DNA of 64,000 nucleotides from Chloroflexota bacterium (lineage in GTDB: Bacteria; Chloroflexota; Limnocylindria; Limnocylindrales; CSP1-4), in NCBI GenBank assembly GCA_003169735.1, contig PNAP01000031.1, positions 1 to 64,000 of the forward strand, given 5' to 3'. Below, in pieces: positions 16,497-25,024 of the stretch (its first letter is position 1; the number at the start of each line of letters is the position of its first letter). The notes below the pieces were generated by a model, which saw only the letters and a list, made by a program, of their open reading frames with translations, did not search any database and had not been told where the DNA came from. The translations under genes were made by a program, and so were the position numbers.

Positions 16497-17548
16497 CCGT
16501 GGGAGCGGACCTCGTGCGCCCGCGCGCGCTGCGGTCGGGTGATCGGGTCGCCGTGGTCTCATCGTCGTGGGGCGGTCCATCGATCTTCCCGGCCACATAC
16601 GAGGCCGGCCTGAAGGTCCTTCGAGAGGACTTCGGGCTCGAGATCGTCGAAGCTCGCACGGCCCGGATGGCTGCCGACGAGTTGGCACGCAACCCACGGG
16701 TCCGGGCCGAGACGCTCAACGAGCTGTTCGTCGACGACTCGATCCACGGCATCATCTCGACCATCGGCGGCGACGACTCCGTGCGCATCCTGCCGTGGCT
16801 CGACACGGACATCGCGCTGCGCCATCCGAAGGTGTTCCTCGGCTACTCCGACACGACCATCCAGAACGCGGCCTATGCGATAGCCGGACTGGTGACGTTC
16901 AACGGCCCGTCGGTGATGGCTGGCTTCGCGCAGATGCGCCACTTCCCGGAGGCGGCCGCGCACGTCCGCGCGATGCTCTTCGGCGATGCCCCGTCCGGCG
17001 GTTACCGCCCGTTTCCGCGCTGGGTCGACGCCTACGCCGACTGGTCGACTCCGGAGGGTGCCGACGGGATCGGCCAGACGTTCGACCACGACGGCTGGCG
17101 CTGGCTCAACGGATCCAAGTCGACCACGGGCCGGCTCTTCGGCGGCTGCATCGAAACGCTCGAGGCGCTCAAGGGCACGCGCTGGTGGCCGAACGCCGGG
17201 CCCGAGTGGTGGCGCAACCGCGTCCTCTTCCTCGAGACCTCGGAGGACAAGCCGCCGCTCATCTACGTCCGCGACTGCCTCCGCAACTACGGCGCGCAGG
17301 GCGTCTTCGACGAGATCTCCGCGCTGTGGTTCGGCCGTGCGCGCGACTACGCGGTCGAAGAGAAGGCCGAGCTGGACAAGCTATTGGTGGACATCGTGGT
17401 CGGCGAGTTCGGTGCGACGGAGCTGCCGATCGTCTCCAACCTCGATTTCGGCCACACCACACCACAGTGGGTGCTGCCGCTGGGGATCCACGTCGCGACC
17501 GACCCGGCAGCGAGGACGCTCCACTGGCTCGAGTCACCCAGCGCGTGA
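16493..17548 (+). CDS. S66-family peptidase (LD-carboxypeptidase / MccF-like)
   Basis: Serine peptidase family that trims L,D-bonds of murein peptides or hydrolyses microcin C-like peptide nucleotides. The 351-residue product shows DRVAVVSSSWGGPSIFP at the N-terminus, ISTIGGDDSVRILPWLD, and the nucleophile Ser in FLGYSDTTIQNAAY. The C-terminal domain has FGGCIETLEAL and catalytic Glu/His candidates in the last third. The N-terminal SSWGGP and large insertion are closer to MccF-type than to LdcA. Start GTG 16493 overlaps coaBC by 4 nt, so it sits inside the CoA operon. The reason for that is not obvious. Confidence 0.85.
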   Translation: MTVGADLVRPRALRSGDRVAVVSSSWGGPSIFPATYEAGLKVLREDFGLEIVEARTARMAADELARNPRVRAETLNELFVDDSIHGIISTIGGDDSVRILPWLDTDIALRHPKVFLGYSDTTIQNAAYAIAGLVTFNGPSVMAGFAQMRHFPEAAAHVRAMLFGDAPSGGYRPFPRWVDAYADWSTPEGADGIGQTFDHDGWRWLNGSKSTTGRLFGGCIETLEALKGTRWWPNAGPEWWRNRVLFLETSEDKPPLIYVRDCLRNYGAQGVFDEISALWFGRARDYAVEEKAELDKLLVDIVVGEFGATELPIVSNLDFGHTTPQWVLPLGIHVATDPAARTLHWLESPSA

Positions 17549-17588
17549 CGGTGGCGCTGTCGGCCGGGTTGGGTGCATCATCCGCGCC

Positions 17589-18506
17589 ATGAGTGCCACG
17601 CCGACCGAACGCCGTCTGACCATCGCCGACATCGCCAAGAGCTATCGCGAAGGACGGCGGATCGTCGCCATCACCGCCTACGACTATCCGACCGCGCGGA
17701 TCGTCGATGCTGCGAGCATCCCGCTCATCCTCGTGGGCGACTCGCTGGGGATGGTCATGCTCGGCTACGACTCGACGGTGCGCGTCTCGATCGACGAGAT
17801 GCTCCACCACACGAAGGCCGTCGTCCGCGGCACGAAACGGGCCATCGTCGTCGGCGACATGCCGTTCCTGAGCTATGGCATCTCGACCGAGGAATCGGTC
17901 GCCAACGCGGGCCGGTTCCTCCACGACGCCGGCGCACAGGCGGTCAAGGTCGAAGGCGGGACGAGGTCCGCGCGCACCATCGAGGCCATCGTCCGCAACG
18001 GCATCGCGGTCATGGCCCACATCGGCCTCACGCCGCAGGCGGTCAGCTCGCTCGGTGGCTACAAGGTCCAGGGGCGCGATCGGGACTCGGCACGACGACT
18101 GCTCGCCGATGCGCTGGCCGTCCAGGAAGCCGGCGCGTTCGCCGTCGTCATCGAGGCCGTCCCGGCGCCGCTCGCCGCTGCCATCACGGCGCGGCTGAGC
18201 ATCCCGACCATCGGCATCGGTGCCGGCGCCGGCTGCTCGGGCCAGATCCAGGTCATCACCGACATCCTCGGCCTGACCGCCGACCACACGCCCAAGCACG
18301 CCCGCCAGTACGCGCAGGTCGCGACCGTCATCGGCGACGCTCTCAAGGCGTATGCCCACGACGTGGAAGAGGGCACATTCCCCGGTGATGCAGAGTCTTT
18401 CACGATGGATGAAGCGATCCTGGCCGATGCCCTCGGGCTCGGCGCGCTCGACCAGGCCGCTTCGGTCGCACCGGTGATGGCCATCCCGCTCGACGAGGAC
18501 CTGTGA
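17589..18506 (+). CDS. panB: 3-methyl-2-oxobutanoate hydroxymethyltransferase
   Basis: Makes ketopantoate from 2-oxoisovalerate and methylene-tetrahydrofolate, the committed step to pantothenate. The 305-residue product has ITAYDYPTARIVDAA, LVGDSLGMVMLGYDSTVRV (Mg2+-binding Asp), GDMPFLSYGIS, AVKVEGG and MAHIGLTPQ, the ordered PanB motifs of a TIM barrel. It carries about 30 residues beyond the usual 270 at the C-terminus. Start ATG 17589; a GCATCAT element lies 7-13 nt upstream, consistent with but weaker than the local leaderless promoters. panC follows after 4 nt. Confidence 0.95.
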   Translation: MSATPTERRLTIADIAKSYREGRRIVAITAYDYPTARIVDAASIPLILVGDSLGMVMLGYDSTVRVSIDEMLHHTKAVVRGTKRAIVVGDMPFLSYGISTEESVANAGRFLHDAGAQAVKVEGGTRSARTIEAIVRNGIAVMAHIGLTPQAVSSLGGYKVQGRDRDSARRLLADALAVQEAGAFAVVIEAVPAPLAAAITARLSIPTIGIGAGAGCSGQIQVITDILGLTADHTPKHARQYAQVATVIGDALKAYAHDVEEGTFPGDAESFTMDEAILADALGLGALDQAASVAPVMAIPLDEDL

Positions 18507-18510
18507 GTCG

Positions 18511-19347
18511 ATGACCCGCGTCGTCCGGACGCGGGCCGAATTGCGAGAAGCGCTGGCGGGCGCGCCACGGCCGGTCGGGCTGGTGCCGACGATGGGTTGG
18601 CTCCACGAAGGGCATCGCTCGCTGATGAAGCGCGCCCGGCGCGAAGACGCGACCACGGTCGTGACCATCTTCGTCAACCCACGGCAGTTCGGCGAGGTGG
18701 CCGACTTCACGCGCTATCCGCGCAACGAGGCCCGCGACATCGCCATCTGCGAGTCGGAAAGTGTCGACTTCGTGTGGGCGCCGCCGGTCGACGAGGTCTA
18801 CGTTCCCGGGTTCGATACGGTCGTCTCGGTCGGGCGGGTCGCCATGCCGCTCGAAGGCGCGGCGAGGCCGGGGCACTTCGATGGCGTGGCGACCGTGGTG
18901 GCGATCCTGTTCGGCCTGGTCGGCGCCGAGCACGCGTATTTCGGACAGAAGGACGCGCAGCAGGTCATGGTCATCCGCCGCATGGCGCTGGACCTGGCAC
19001 TGCCGACCGAGGTGATCGCCTGCCCCACCGTGCGCGAGGCGGACGGATTGGCGCTCTCATCGCGGAACGTGCACCTCTCAGCAGAAGAGCGGGCGGCCGC
19101 GCCGGTGCTGCATCGAGCGCTCGTGGCCGCGCGTTCCCGTTCGGAATCGGGGGAGCGCTCCGGAGAAGCGTTGCGAACCGAGATGCGGCGCGTGCTCGCT
19201 GAAGAGCGCCTCGCCAACGTCGACTACGTCAGCTGCGCCGACGCCCTGACCCTCTCCGAACTCGACCACATCGTCGGCCCGTGCCTGCTCTCCCTGGCCG
19301 TCCGCTTCGGCCCCACCCGACTCATCGATAACGAGTTGCTCGAGTGA
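18511..19347 (+). CDS. panC: Pantothenate synthetase
   Basis: ATP-dependent condensation of pantoate and beta-alanine. The 278-residue product carries PTMGWLHEGHRSLMKRAR (family PTMGALHxGH nucleotide-binding motif, with Trp for the usual Ala), FVNPRQF, the pantoate-binding GAARPGHFDGVATVV, FGQKDAQQ, and ADGLALSSRN (KMSKS-like SSRN). Length and order are standard. Start ATG 18511 immediately follows panB. With panB, coaX and coaBC it covers most of the 2-oxoisovalerate to phosphopantetheine route; panD, panE, coaD and coaE are not in the window. Confidence 0.95.
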   Translation: MTRVVRTRAELREALAGAPRPVGLVPTMGWLHEGHRSLMKRARREDATTVVTIFVNPRQFGEVADFTRYPRNEARDIAICESESVDFVWAPPVDEVYVPGFDTVVSVGRVAMPLEGAARPGHFDGVATVVAILFGLVGAEHAYFGQKDAQQVMVIRRMALDLALPTEVIACPTVREADGLALSSRNVHLSAEERAAAPVLHRALVAARSRSESGERSGEALRTEMRRVLAEERLANVDYVSCADALTLSELDHIVGPCLLSLAVRFGPTRLIDNELLE

Positions 19348-19359
19348 TCCCGCCGACCG

Positions 19360-19770
19360 CTAGAGACTCGCGGGGTCGGTTCGGCTGATTCCGCTCACCA
19401 GGTCGAAGCCGCGGTCGGGGCTGATGATCTCGGAGATGCCCTCGTGCTGGCATGTCGCAACGTGGACGAGATCCCTCGAGCTCAACGCGGGGTAGCGTTC
19501 CACCAGGTCCGGCAAACGACGCATCAAGGCGTGCGTGATGGGCAGCACGGGTGCGAACAGGTCGAGCGCATCTACTGCCGCGCGTTTGCCGAGATCGCTG
19601 CGGCCGATGCTGATGAACCGATGAATGATCTCCTGGACGACCTCGGCGGAGATGACCGCATCCAGGTCGCCGTCCGCGACACGATCGAGGATCCGGCGAC
19701 TCGGTGCGCGGAGCGGGTGATCCACTCCGACGGCATACATCAGGATCGCGGTGTCGACGAAAACGGTCAC
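19360..19770 (-). CDS. PIN-domain ribonuclease toxin (VapC family)
   Basis: 136 residues. Acidic metal-binding residues are in PIN order: Asp6 (VFVDTAILMYAVG), Glu in ISAEVVQEIIHRF, Asp in SSRDLVHVATC, and Asp in ISPDRGFDLV. The family cleaves specific RNAs and is held inactive by a cognate antitoxin. The start overlaps the upstream antitoxin stop in ATGA, so the pair is translationally coupled. It is convergent with panC (12-nt gap). The pair lies on the 3' side of the serpin gene, suggesting acquisition there. Confidence 0.88.
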   Translation of the reverse strand: MTVFVDTAILMYAVGVDHPLRAPSRRILDRVADGDLDAVISAEVVQEIIHRFISIGRSDLGKRAAVDALDLFAPVLPITHALMRRLPDLVERYPALSSRDLVHVATCQHEGISEIISPDRGFDLVSGISRTDPASL

Positions 19771-20009
19771 GTCTCGCCGAGCTGACCCCGCAGGATCTGC
19801 GCCTTCATCACCTCCCAGTCATCGACAGGAGCTTCCATGGAGAACATGGAAGCCAGCGCCCGTTGGCGCGAGTCCGGCTGCGATGTTGTGAAGGAGTCGA
19901 CCGCGTCGCGGATGATCGCTCCGACCGACCGACCATCCCGAGCGGCGATTCGCTTCAGGCGGTCGACCTGTTCGGGGCTGAGCAAGACCTGCGTTCGTTC
20001 GCTGTACAT
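19767..20009 (-). CDS. Ribbon-helix-helix antitoxin of the PIN toxin
   Basis: 80 residues. An N-terminal RHH fold starts YSERTQVLLSPEQVDRLKRI and ends VGAIIRDAVDSF. The C-terminal tail (EAPVDDWEVMKAQILRG) probably wraps the toxin. I prefer ATG 20009 over ATG 20015: on the minus strand TAGGGT at 20021-20016, preceded by TG in the extended -10 position, ends 6 nt before it. The gene begins inside the serpin reading frame (serpin stop at 19955). Autoregulation is likely through the inverted repeat at 20009-20030. Confidence 0.82.
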   Translation of the reverse strand: MYSERTQVLLSPEQVDRLKRIAARDGRSVGAIIRDAVDSFTTSQPDSRQRALASMFSMEAPVDDWEVMKAQILRGQLGET

Positions 20010-21385
20010 GTGCATACCCTACCATGCACAGCGCCTGCCTGGCTGCTCGGGCCGGACTTGATCGAGGGATCGGTCACGCGGCCCAGGAACAGGATGGCGC
20101 CGGTCGGCACGTCGCGAAGGGCGAACAGGAACGGATGGTCGAGGTTCAGGACGATCGGCGGCAACGATTGGACCGGTGCGGCAGATGCGGTCATGACCAC
20201 GGCCGTCGCGGCGGCGGCCTCGGTGCCCTTCTCGTCGACGCTGATGTTCGCCTGGTGGATGACATGCGAGATGAAGAGCTGCTGCTCCGTCGTCATCCCG
20301 GAAAAGTCGGCCTTGTTCGGATCGAAGGCAGTCGGCATGCCGAGCGCCGACAGCATGGTGGCTAGGTCGGCCTTGGTCTCGATGTCGAAGCTGGGCATGG
20401 ACAGGATGACTTCCCTGACCGCGAGCGCTGCCATGATCGTCCCGAACTGATCGGCGTCGAGCCCGGCTTCGAATGTCGCGAGGTCGTCGGGCAGCACGAT
20501 ATCCATCGCCAACGAGCCGCCGAGATAGGGGATCTCGAGCGCCTGCCAGCCGGACCCGGCGGCGTACTGGAAGGTGGCCGATGCCTCGGAGCCGCCGGCG
20601 TGCGCCGACATCATCAGGACCTGGACGGTCGAGCCGTCCGCCCGCGTGAACGTTCCGGGGGCTGTGGTCTTCGGATCGAAGAATGCGGCGCCCCACGGGG
20701 CCTTGAGATAGATCGCGTTGACGAGCGTCAGGATGGTGCTCGCGTCGAGCACGCCGGGCGCGAGCAACTGCGGGATGCGCTGCTCGGTCTGGTCGCTGAC
20801 CCAGCCGTTGATGGCCTGGCGGGCCGCCTCGGTGTCGTTCTTGTAGTCGACGAGCCGAACGCCGGCGCCGAAGCGGCTGGCCAGCGCGTCGAGGAAGGCT
20901 GGCAGGAACGTCACGTCCTTCTGGGCGAACGGGGCGTTGGCGATGCGAAGCGTGACGTCGTGCGACTGACCGCCTGGATCGGTGAAGCTGCCGCTCCGTC
21001 CGGCCAATGCCTGGTCGAGGGCATTGATGGCTGAGGCCATGGCATCGGACCCAACGCCATGCAACACCGTGTCCATCTCGGTGGCGGTCTGGCCGACGGC
21101 ACCCGCACGCGCCATCGAGAGCGCGAGAGCGATGCTGGCGGGCGAGAAGACGAGATTGCCGTCGGTCGCGGCGAGGCGCTTGTAGAAGTCGATGCCGAAG
21201 GCGTCGATGGCCGCTGCAGCAGCGTTCGCGTCAGCCGGCGACGCCGAGGCCCGGGCGACATCCGACTTCGCGAGCGCGACGGCTTCTGGTTCGACGGCAC
21301 TTCCGCAGCCGATCGATGAGACGAGGACGAACGCGACGAGGGCAACGAGTGGGGTCTTCATGGCCGAAGGACGGATTCGACGCAT
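19955..21385 (-). CDS. Serpin-family lipoprotein with overrun C-terminus
   Basis: Suicide inhibitor of serine/cysteine peptidases, likely anchored outside the membrane. An N-terminal signal ends in a lipobox (FVLVSSIGC). The serpin fold includes the NLVFSPASIALALSMARAGA shutter region, VNAIYLKAPW and, after the hinge DEKGTEAAAATA, a reactive loop rich in Ala/Ser/Val (VVMTASAAPVQS). It ends normally in HPFLFALRDVPTGAILFLGR. The loop is longer than in antitrypsin, so P1 is uncertain. About 35 residues after the family end run through the antitoxin operator into the antitoxin gene. Start ATG 21385 or 21361. Confidence 0.88.
   Translation of the reverse strand: MRRIRPSAMKTPLVALVAFVLVSSIGCGSAVEPEAVALAKSDVARASASPADANAAAAAIDAFGIDFYKRLAATDGNLVFSPASIALALSMARAGAVGQTATEMDTVLHGVGSDAMASAINALDQALAGRSGSFTDPGGQSHDVTLRIANAPFAQKDVTFLPAFLDALASRFGAGVRLVDYKNDTEAARQAINGWVSDQTEQRIPQLLAPGVLDASTILTLVNAIYLKAPWGAAFFDPKTTAPGTFTRADGSTVQVLMMSAHAGGSEASATFQYAAGSGWQALEIPYLGGSLAMDIVLPDDLATFEAGLDADQFGTIMAALAVREVILSMPSFDIETKADLATMLSALGMPTAFDPNKADFSGMTTEQQLFISHVIHQANISVDEKGTEAAAATAVVMTASAAPVQSLPPIVLNLDHPFLFALRDVPTGAILFLGRVTDPSIKSGPSSQAGAVHGRVCTCTANERRSCSAPNRSTA
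20009..20030. promoter_or_regulatory. Antitoxin operator: inverted repeat over the -10
   Basis: Plus strand TGTGCAT at 20009-20015 and ATGCACA at 20024-20030 form a perfect 7-bp inverted repeat with an 8-bp centre. The centre holds the minus-strand -10 TAGGGT (20021-20016), and one arm touches the start codon. RHH antitoxins bind short palindromes over their own promoters, so this is the expected autorepression site. The site also lies within the coding frame of the serpin's C-terminal extension. Confidence 0.6.
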
Positions 21386-21386
21386 G

Positions 21387-22469
21387 TCAGGTTCCGGGCG
21401 GCAGGATCCGCTCGGCGGGTCCGGCACCCGTCACTGCGCCCGCCGCAGCTCCCCCTGAGGCGATCGAGGATGCCGCGATTCCCCCGCGCAGACGGGTCTC
21501 AGCGGCGGGCCGGTCCACGATCTCGAGCTGGTCGAGCGCCAGCAGAGCCGCGCCGGTCACCGGCAGCGCATCGAGGGTGACGACCGTGGCCGCCGGCGCG
21601 ATGGATCGGACACCGGACTCGACGCGGGACTGGAACGCCGGCCCAGCGTTGCGCATGATCGAACCGGCGAGGGTGACCACGACGTCGGTGCTCGAGAGAT
21701 CGAGGCGTCGGATGGCACCGGCGGCGAACGCGATGACCTCATCGGCCATCGAGGCGACGATGGCCTGCGCCTCTGCATCGCCGGCATGCGCTGCGCCAAG
21801 CACGATCGGCGCCAGGCCGCGCACGGCGTCCTCAGCGAGGAGGTCGGCGTAGAAGGCATTCGTGACGTCCTCCGGCGTGGCCAATCCGAAGTACTCGGGC
21901 ACCAGTCGCTCGAGCGTCGTCGGGCCGCCACGTCCGTCGCGAGCACGGGCGGCGGCCGCGAGCCCCTGCCAACCGACCTCCTCGCCGCCGCCCTTGTCGC
22001 CGGAGATACGGCCCAACGCAGCGAACCGCGCAACGTCACCGTTGGGCGCCACGCCGACGGCGTTGATGCCCGCGCCCCCGATGATAGCCACGCCCCACGT
22101 CCGATCGGTTCCCGCGCGCAGTGCGGCGAACGCGTCGTTGCGAAGCATCCCGTGGGCGGTCAGGTGGCGCGCGGCGAGCGCCGAGTCGAGCATCCGCTCG
22201 TCGGTCGGAGAGTCGGCGCCGGCCAGGCAGAAGACGCCGTACGCCGCAGCCGGACGGACACCGACCGCCAGGCCGGCCTCGGCCAGTGCGCGATCGATGA
22301 GACTTTCGAGGCGCTCCAGCCCCTCCTCCAGCGGGATCTGCTGGTGCGAGACGGTCGGGCCGCGAAGGCATGCCAGCACCGTGCCGTCGGCAGCCGCCAG
22401 GACCAGGTCGACCTTGGAGTTGCCACCGTCCACGGCCAAGATGGCGGCCGGCGGCCGAGTCTCGGTCAT
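21387..22469 (-). CDS. BadF/BcrA-type sugar kinase (N-acetylglucosamine kinase-like)
   Basis: 360-residue ASKHA kinase. Phosphate-1 motif AILAVDGGNSKVDLVLAAAD, central NDAFAALRAGTDRTWGVAII with GGAGINAVG (phosphate-2), and LGRISGDKGGGEEVGWQGL match the BadF/BadG/BcrA/BcrD family's GlcNAc-kinase branch. The adenosine motif is VVVTLAGSIMRN. It phosphorylates an amino sugar by family inference; the substrate is not proven. Start ATG 22469 with a GGAGGGGGAGAGGGG purine tract upstream. It precedes the serpin by 1 nt and is divergent from the GH4-ROK pair, which together suggests uptake and use of amino sugars or glycosides. Confidence 0.85.
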   Translation of the reverse strand: MTETRPPAAILAVDGGNSKVDLVLAAADGTVLACLRGPTVSHQQIPLEEGLERLESLIDRALAEAGLAVGVRPAAAYGVFCLAGADSPTDERMLDSALAARHLTAHGMLRNDAFAALRAGTDRTWGVAIIGGAGINAVGVAPNGDVARFAALGRISGDKGGGEEVGWQGLAAAARARDGRGGPTTLERLVPEYFGLATPEDVTNAFYADLLAEDAVRGLAPIVLGAAHAGDAEAQAIVASMADEVIAFAAGAIRRLDLSSTDVVVTLAGSIMRNAGPAFQSRVESGVRSIAPAATVVTLDALPVTGAALLALDQLEIVDRPAAETRLRGGIAASSIASGGAAAGAVTGAGPAERILPPGT

Positions 22470-22549
22470 CCCCTCTCCCCCTCCTCATCCCAGACCACCA
22501 CGGTCGCGCCGCAGGGGGCCAACTCTATCCGGCGTTCGGCCTCGCCCGC

Positions 22550-22750
22550 TCAGCCCGTCAGGCGCAGCCGCAGAGCTTCGGTGTGCCTGGTCATGACCAA
22601 GAGGCCGTCATCCGGCCATGCCGAACGCGCGAGATCCCGTTCCAGGTAGGTCCTCGTCCGGTCACCGCGGACCCACGAGCGGCCGTATTGGGTCGGCTCG
22701 CCCGACGAGTCGTAGGCGATGCCCTCGATCTCGAGTCGATAGCGCACCAT
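22550..22750 (-). CDS. Small protein of unknown function
   Basis: About 66 residues starting VRYRLEIEGIAYDSSGEP. Three strand-like segments are followed by a Trp/Asp-containing turn and a basic end. No family is recognised. Codon use is like its neighbours (G/C-ending), which favours real coding. Start ATG 22750 lies 43 nt from the divergent GH4 gene; the frame is open 30 nt further upstream but without a good start signal. It might modulate the adjacent sugar genes, but nothing in the sequence shows this. Confidence 0.45.
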   Translation of the reverse strand: MVRYRLEIEGIAYDSSGEPTQYGRSWVRGDRTRTYLERDLARSAWPDDGLLVMTRHTEALRLRLTG

Positions 22751-22793
22751 GGGTCGTGTCAAGTCGGTCGCCGATCTCACTCAAGGAGGCTCG

Positions 22794-24065
22794 ATGGGCC
22801 TGAAGTTGGCCATCGTCGGTGGCGGAAGCACCTACACGCCGGAGTTGATCGAGGGCATCGCCGCTCGATCGGCCGTCCTGCCGGTCGATGAGCTGGTCCT
22901 CCTCGATCCCGACCTGGAACGGCAGGCGGTGGTCGCCGGCCTCGCGCGACGGATCCTCGCGCGGACGGGTAGCTCGGTCACGCTGGTCGAGACGGCGGAT
23001 GAGCATCGCGCCCTTGACGGGGCCGACTTCGTCTTGCTCCAACTGCGCGTCGGCGGCCAGGCGACACGCCTCGTGGACGAGACGCTGCCACTGCGATTCG
23101 GCTGCATCGGCCAGGAGACGACCGGGCCGGGCGGTTTCGCCAAGGCGCTCCGGACGGTCCCCGTGGTGATGGCGCTGGCCGACGAGGTGCGTCGACGTTC
23201 GGCAAAGGATGCCTGGCTCATCGACTTCACCAACCCGGTGGGCATCGTGACGCAGGCGCTGCTGGATGCCGGGCATCGCGCCATCGGCCTATGCAATGTG
23301 GCCATCGGCATGCAGCGGACGCTCGCCGCACACTTCGGGATATCGCCGGAGCGCGTCGAGCTGGAGCACGTTGGCTTGAACCACCTGACATGGGTACGGG
23401 CGGTGCGCGTGGACGGCGTCGATCGGTTGCCGGAGTTGCTGGTCAGCGGCGCCGAGGCGGTCATGGACGAGGACGAGATGCCCATCGAGCTGATGCGGAC
23501 GCTCGGGGCCATCCCGTCCTACTACCTCCGCTACTACTACTTCACGGGTGCGGTGCTCGAGGAACAGCGCCACGAACCGAGCCGCGCCGAGGAGGTGATG
23601 CGCATCGAGGCGGAGTTGCTGGACCTCTATCGCGACCCGACCCTCGATCGAAAGCCGGCGCTGCTGGAGAAGCGCGGCGGCGCCTTCTACAGCGAGGCGG
23701 CCGCGCAGCTCATCACCTCGCTCCACAACGGGACGGGCGACGTGCAGGTGGTCGACGTGCGCGGTGGAGGCGCGTTCCCGGACCTGCCACCCGATTCCGT
23801 CGTCGAGGTGCCCGCCCGGATCACCCGGGATGGCGCGATGCCCGTGACGGTCGCGCCGCTCGCGCCGGAGCTGCGCGGGCTGGTCCAACATGCCAAGGCC
23901 TATGAGCAACTGACCATCGCGGCCGCCATGAGCGGCGACCGCCAGGTCGCTCTGAAGGCGCTGATGACCAATCCCCTGGTCCCCGACGCGCCGACGGCGA
24001 TCGGCCTGCTCGATGCCATCCTGACGACCGATCGGGCGCATCTCCCGCGCTTCTGGCGTTCGTGA
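22794..24065 (+). CDS. GH4 6-phospho-glycosidase (NAD+/Mn2+ type)
   Basis: Glycoside hydrolase family 4 enzyme acting by an NAD+-dependent redox-elimination mechanism on (phospho)glucosides. The 423-residue product begins with the Rossmann loop KLAIVGGGSTYTPELIEG. The metal-ligand Cys sits in AIGLCNVAIG and the His in VGLNHLTW, both intact. FTNPVGIVTQALL matches the family substrate loop, and the C-terminal AKAYEQLTIAAAMSGD is typical of the 6-phospho-beta-glucosidase branch. ATG 22794 follows a strong AAGGAGG ribosome-binding site. The ROK kinase gene overlaps its stop by 4 nt, so the pair is coupled. Confidence 0.92.
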   Translation: MGLKLAIVGGGSTYTPELIEGIAARSAVLPVDELVLLDPDLERQAVVAGLARRILARTGSSVTLVETADEHRALDGADFVLLQLRVGGQATRLVDETLPLRFGCIGQETTGPGGFAKALRTVPVVMALADEVRRRSAKDAWLIDFTNPVGIVTQALLDAGHRAIGLCNVAIGMQRTLAAHFGISPERVELEHVGLNHLTWVRAVRVDGVDRLPELLVSGAEAVMDEDEMPIELMRTLGAIPSYYLRYYYFTGAVLEEQRHEPSRAEEVMRIEAELLDLYRDPTLDRKPALLEKRGGAFYSEAAAQLITSLHNGTGDVQVVDVRGGGAFPDLPPDSVVEVPARITRDGAMPVTVAPLAPELRGLVQHAKAYEQLTIAAAMSGDRQVALKALMTNPLVPDAPTAIGLLDAILTTDRAHLPRFWRS

Positions 24066-25024
24066 AGAGGGCGGGCGCGGGCGAGCGATACATCGTCGGC
24101 ATCGACCTCGGTGGCACGAACCTTCGCGGGGCGCTCGCCGATGATTCAGGTGAGATCCTGGGCGAGCTGCGCGAGCCGACTGCGCAGGGATCGGCCGAGG
24201 TGATGATCGGCCAGGTGGCCGCGCTGGTCGAACGGCTGGCCGAGGGTCACGCCGTTGCGGCCGTGGGCGTCAGCGCGGCGGTGGCCGTCGACCCGGAGAC
24301 CGGCGCGGTCGATTCGACCGCCAACGTTCCCGGCCTCGCGGGCGTGAGGCTGGCCGCGGAGCTGGAGCGCGCCATCGGCCACCCGGTCGTGGTCGCGAAC
24401 GATGCCGATCTGGCGGCGCTCGCCGAGGGTCGCTCGGGCGTCGCTGTCGGCGTTCGCGACTACGTGGTGATCGCCATCGGGACCGGTATCGGGATGGGCA
24501 TCGTCGCCAACGGGGAGTTGCGCCGCGGCTGGCGCGGCATGGCCGGCGAGATCGGCTTGGTGCCGATGCCGGACGGATCGAACTACGAAGCGGCGGCCGC
24601 CGGTCCGGCGCTCCGAGCCCGGATCGCCGAGGGCGTGGCGTGGTCCGCCGGGACGAGGCTATCGGCCGAGGCTTCGCTCTCGGACCTGATCGAGGCTGCG
24701 GAGCTGGCCGACCCCGTGGCTGCCCGGATCCTCGCCGAACAAGTTCGGCTCGTCGCCTGGGGCATCGCCACCGCCGCGTTCATCGTCGACCCTGAGCTGG
24801 TCATCCTCAGCGGCGGCATCGGCGCCGTCCCGGGCCTGCTTGACCCGGTGCGCGCCGCCGTCGGCGCGCTGATGAGCCTCCCGCCGCGCATCGAGACGAG
24901 TGCCCTGGGCGATCGCGGACCGTTGCTCGGCGCGCTGGATGCGGCCGCGTCCCTGGGGCGCAGCGCGTCCCTGGAACATGGCCGGACCGCGCGCCCGGTC
25001 ATCGACCGGGCAGGATCCCGCTGA
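24062..25024 (+). CDS. ROK-family sugar kinase lacking the zinc motif
   Basis: 320-residue ROK/hexokinase-fold kinase. VGIDLGGTNLRGALAD forms phosphate-1, VVVANDADLAALAEG carries the catalytic Asp, and IAIGTGIGMGIV is phosphate-2. The usual ROK tail E-I-G-H...CxCGxxGC is absent. The place after GEIGLVP reads MPDGSNYEAAAAG, with no Cys and no His, so the zinc site that positions substrate in classic ROK glucokinases is missing. GTG start overlaps the GH4 stop (GTGA). Likely phosphorylates a glucose-type product of the pathway; specificity is unknown. Its 3' end overlaps the convergent P-loop gene by 26 nt. Confidence 0.85.
   Translation: MKRAGAGERYIVGIDLGGTNLRGALADDSGEILGELREPTAQGSAEVMIGQVAALVERLAEGHAVAAVGVSAAVAVDPETGAVDSTANVPGLAGVRLAAELERAIGHPVVVANDADLAALAEGRSGVAVGVRDYVVIAIGTGIGMGIVANGELRRGWRGMAGEIGLVPMPDGSNYEAAAAGPALRARIAEGVAWSAGTRLSAEASLSDLIEAAELADPVAARILAEQVRLVAWGIATAAFIVDPELVILSGGIGAVPGLLDPVRAAVGALMSLPPRIETSALGDRGPLLGALDAAASLGRSASLEHGRTARPVIDRAGSR

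Noticed and set aside
21387..25024. Complete sugar uptake and catabolism operon
   Set aside because: Kinases and glycosidase are present but no transporter or regulator is seen, so only a partial pathway can be claimed.
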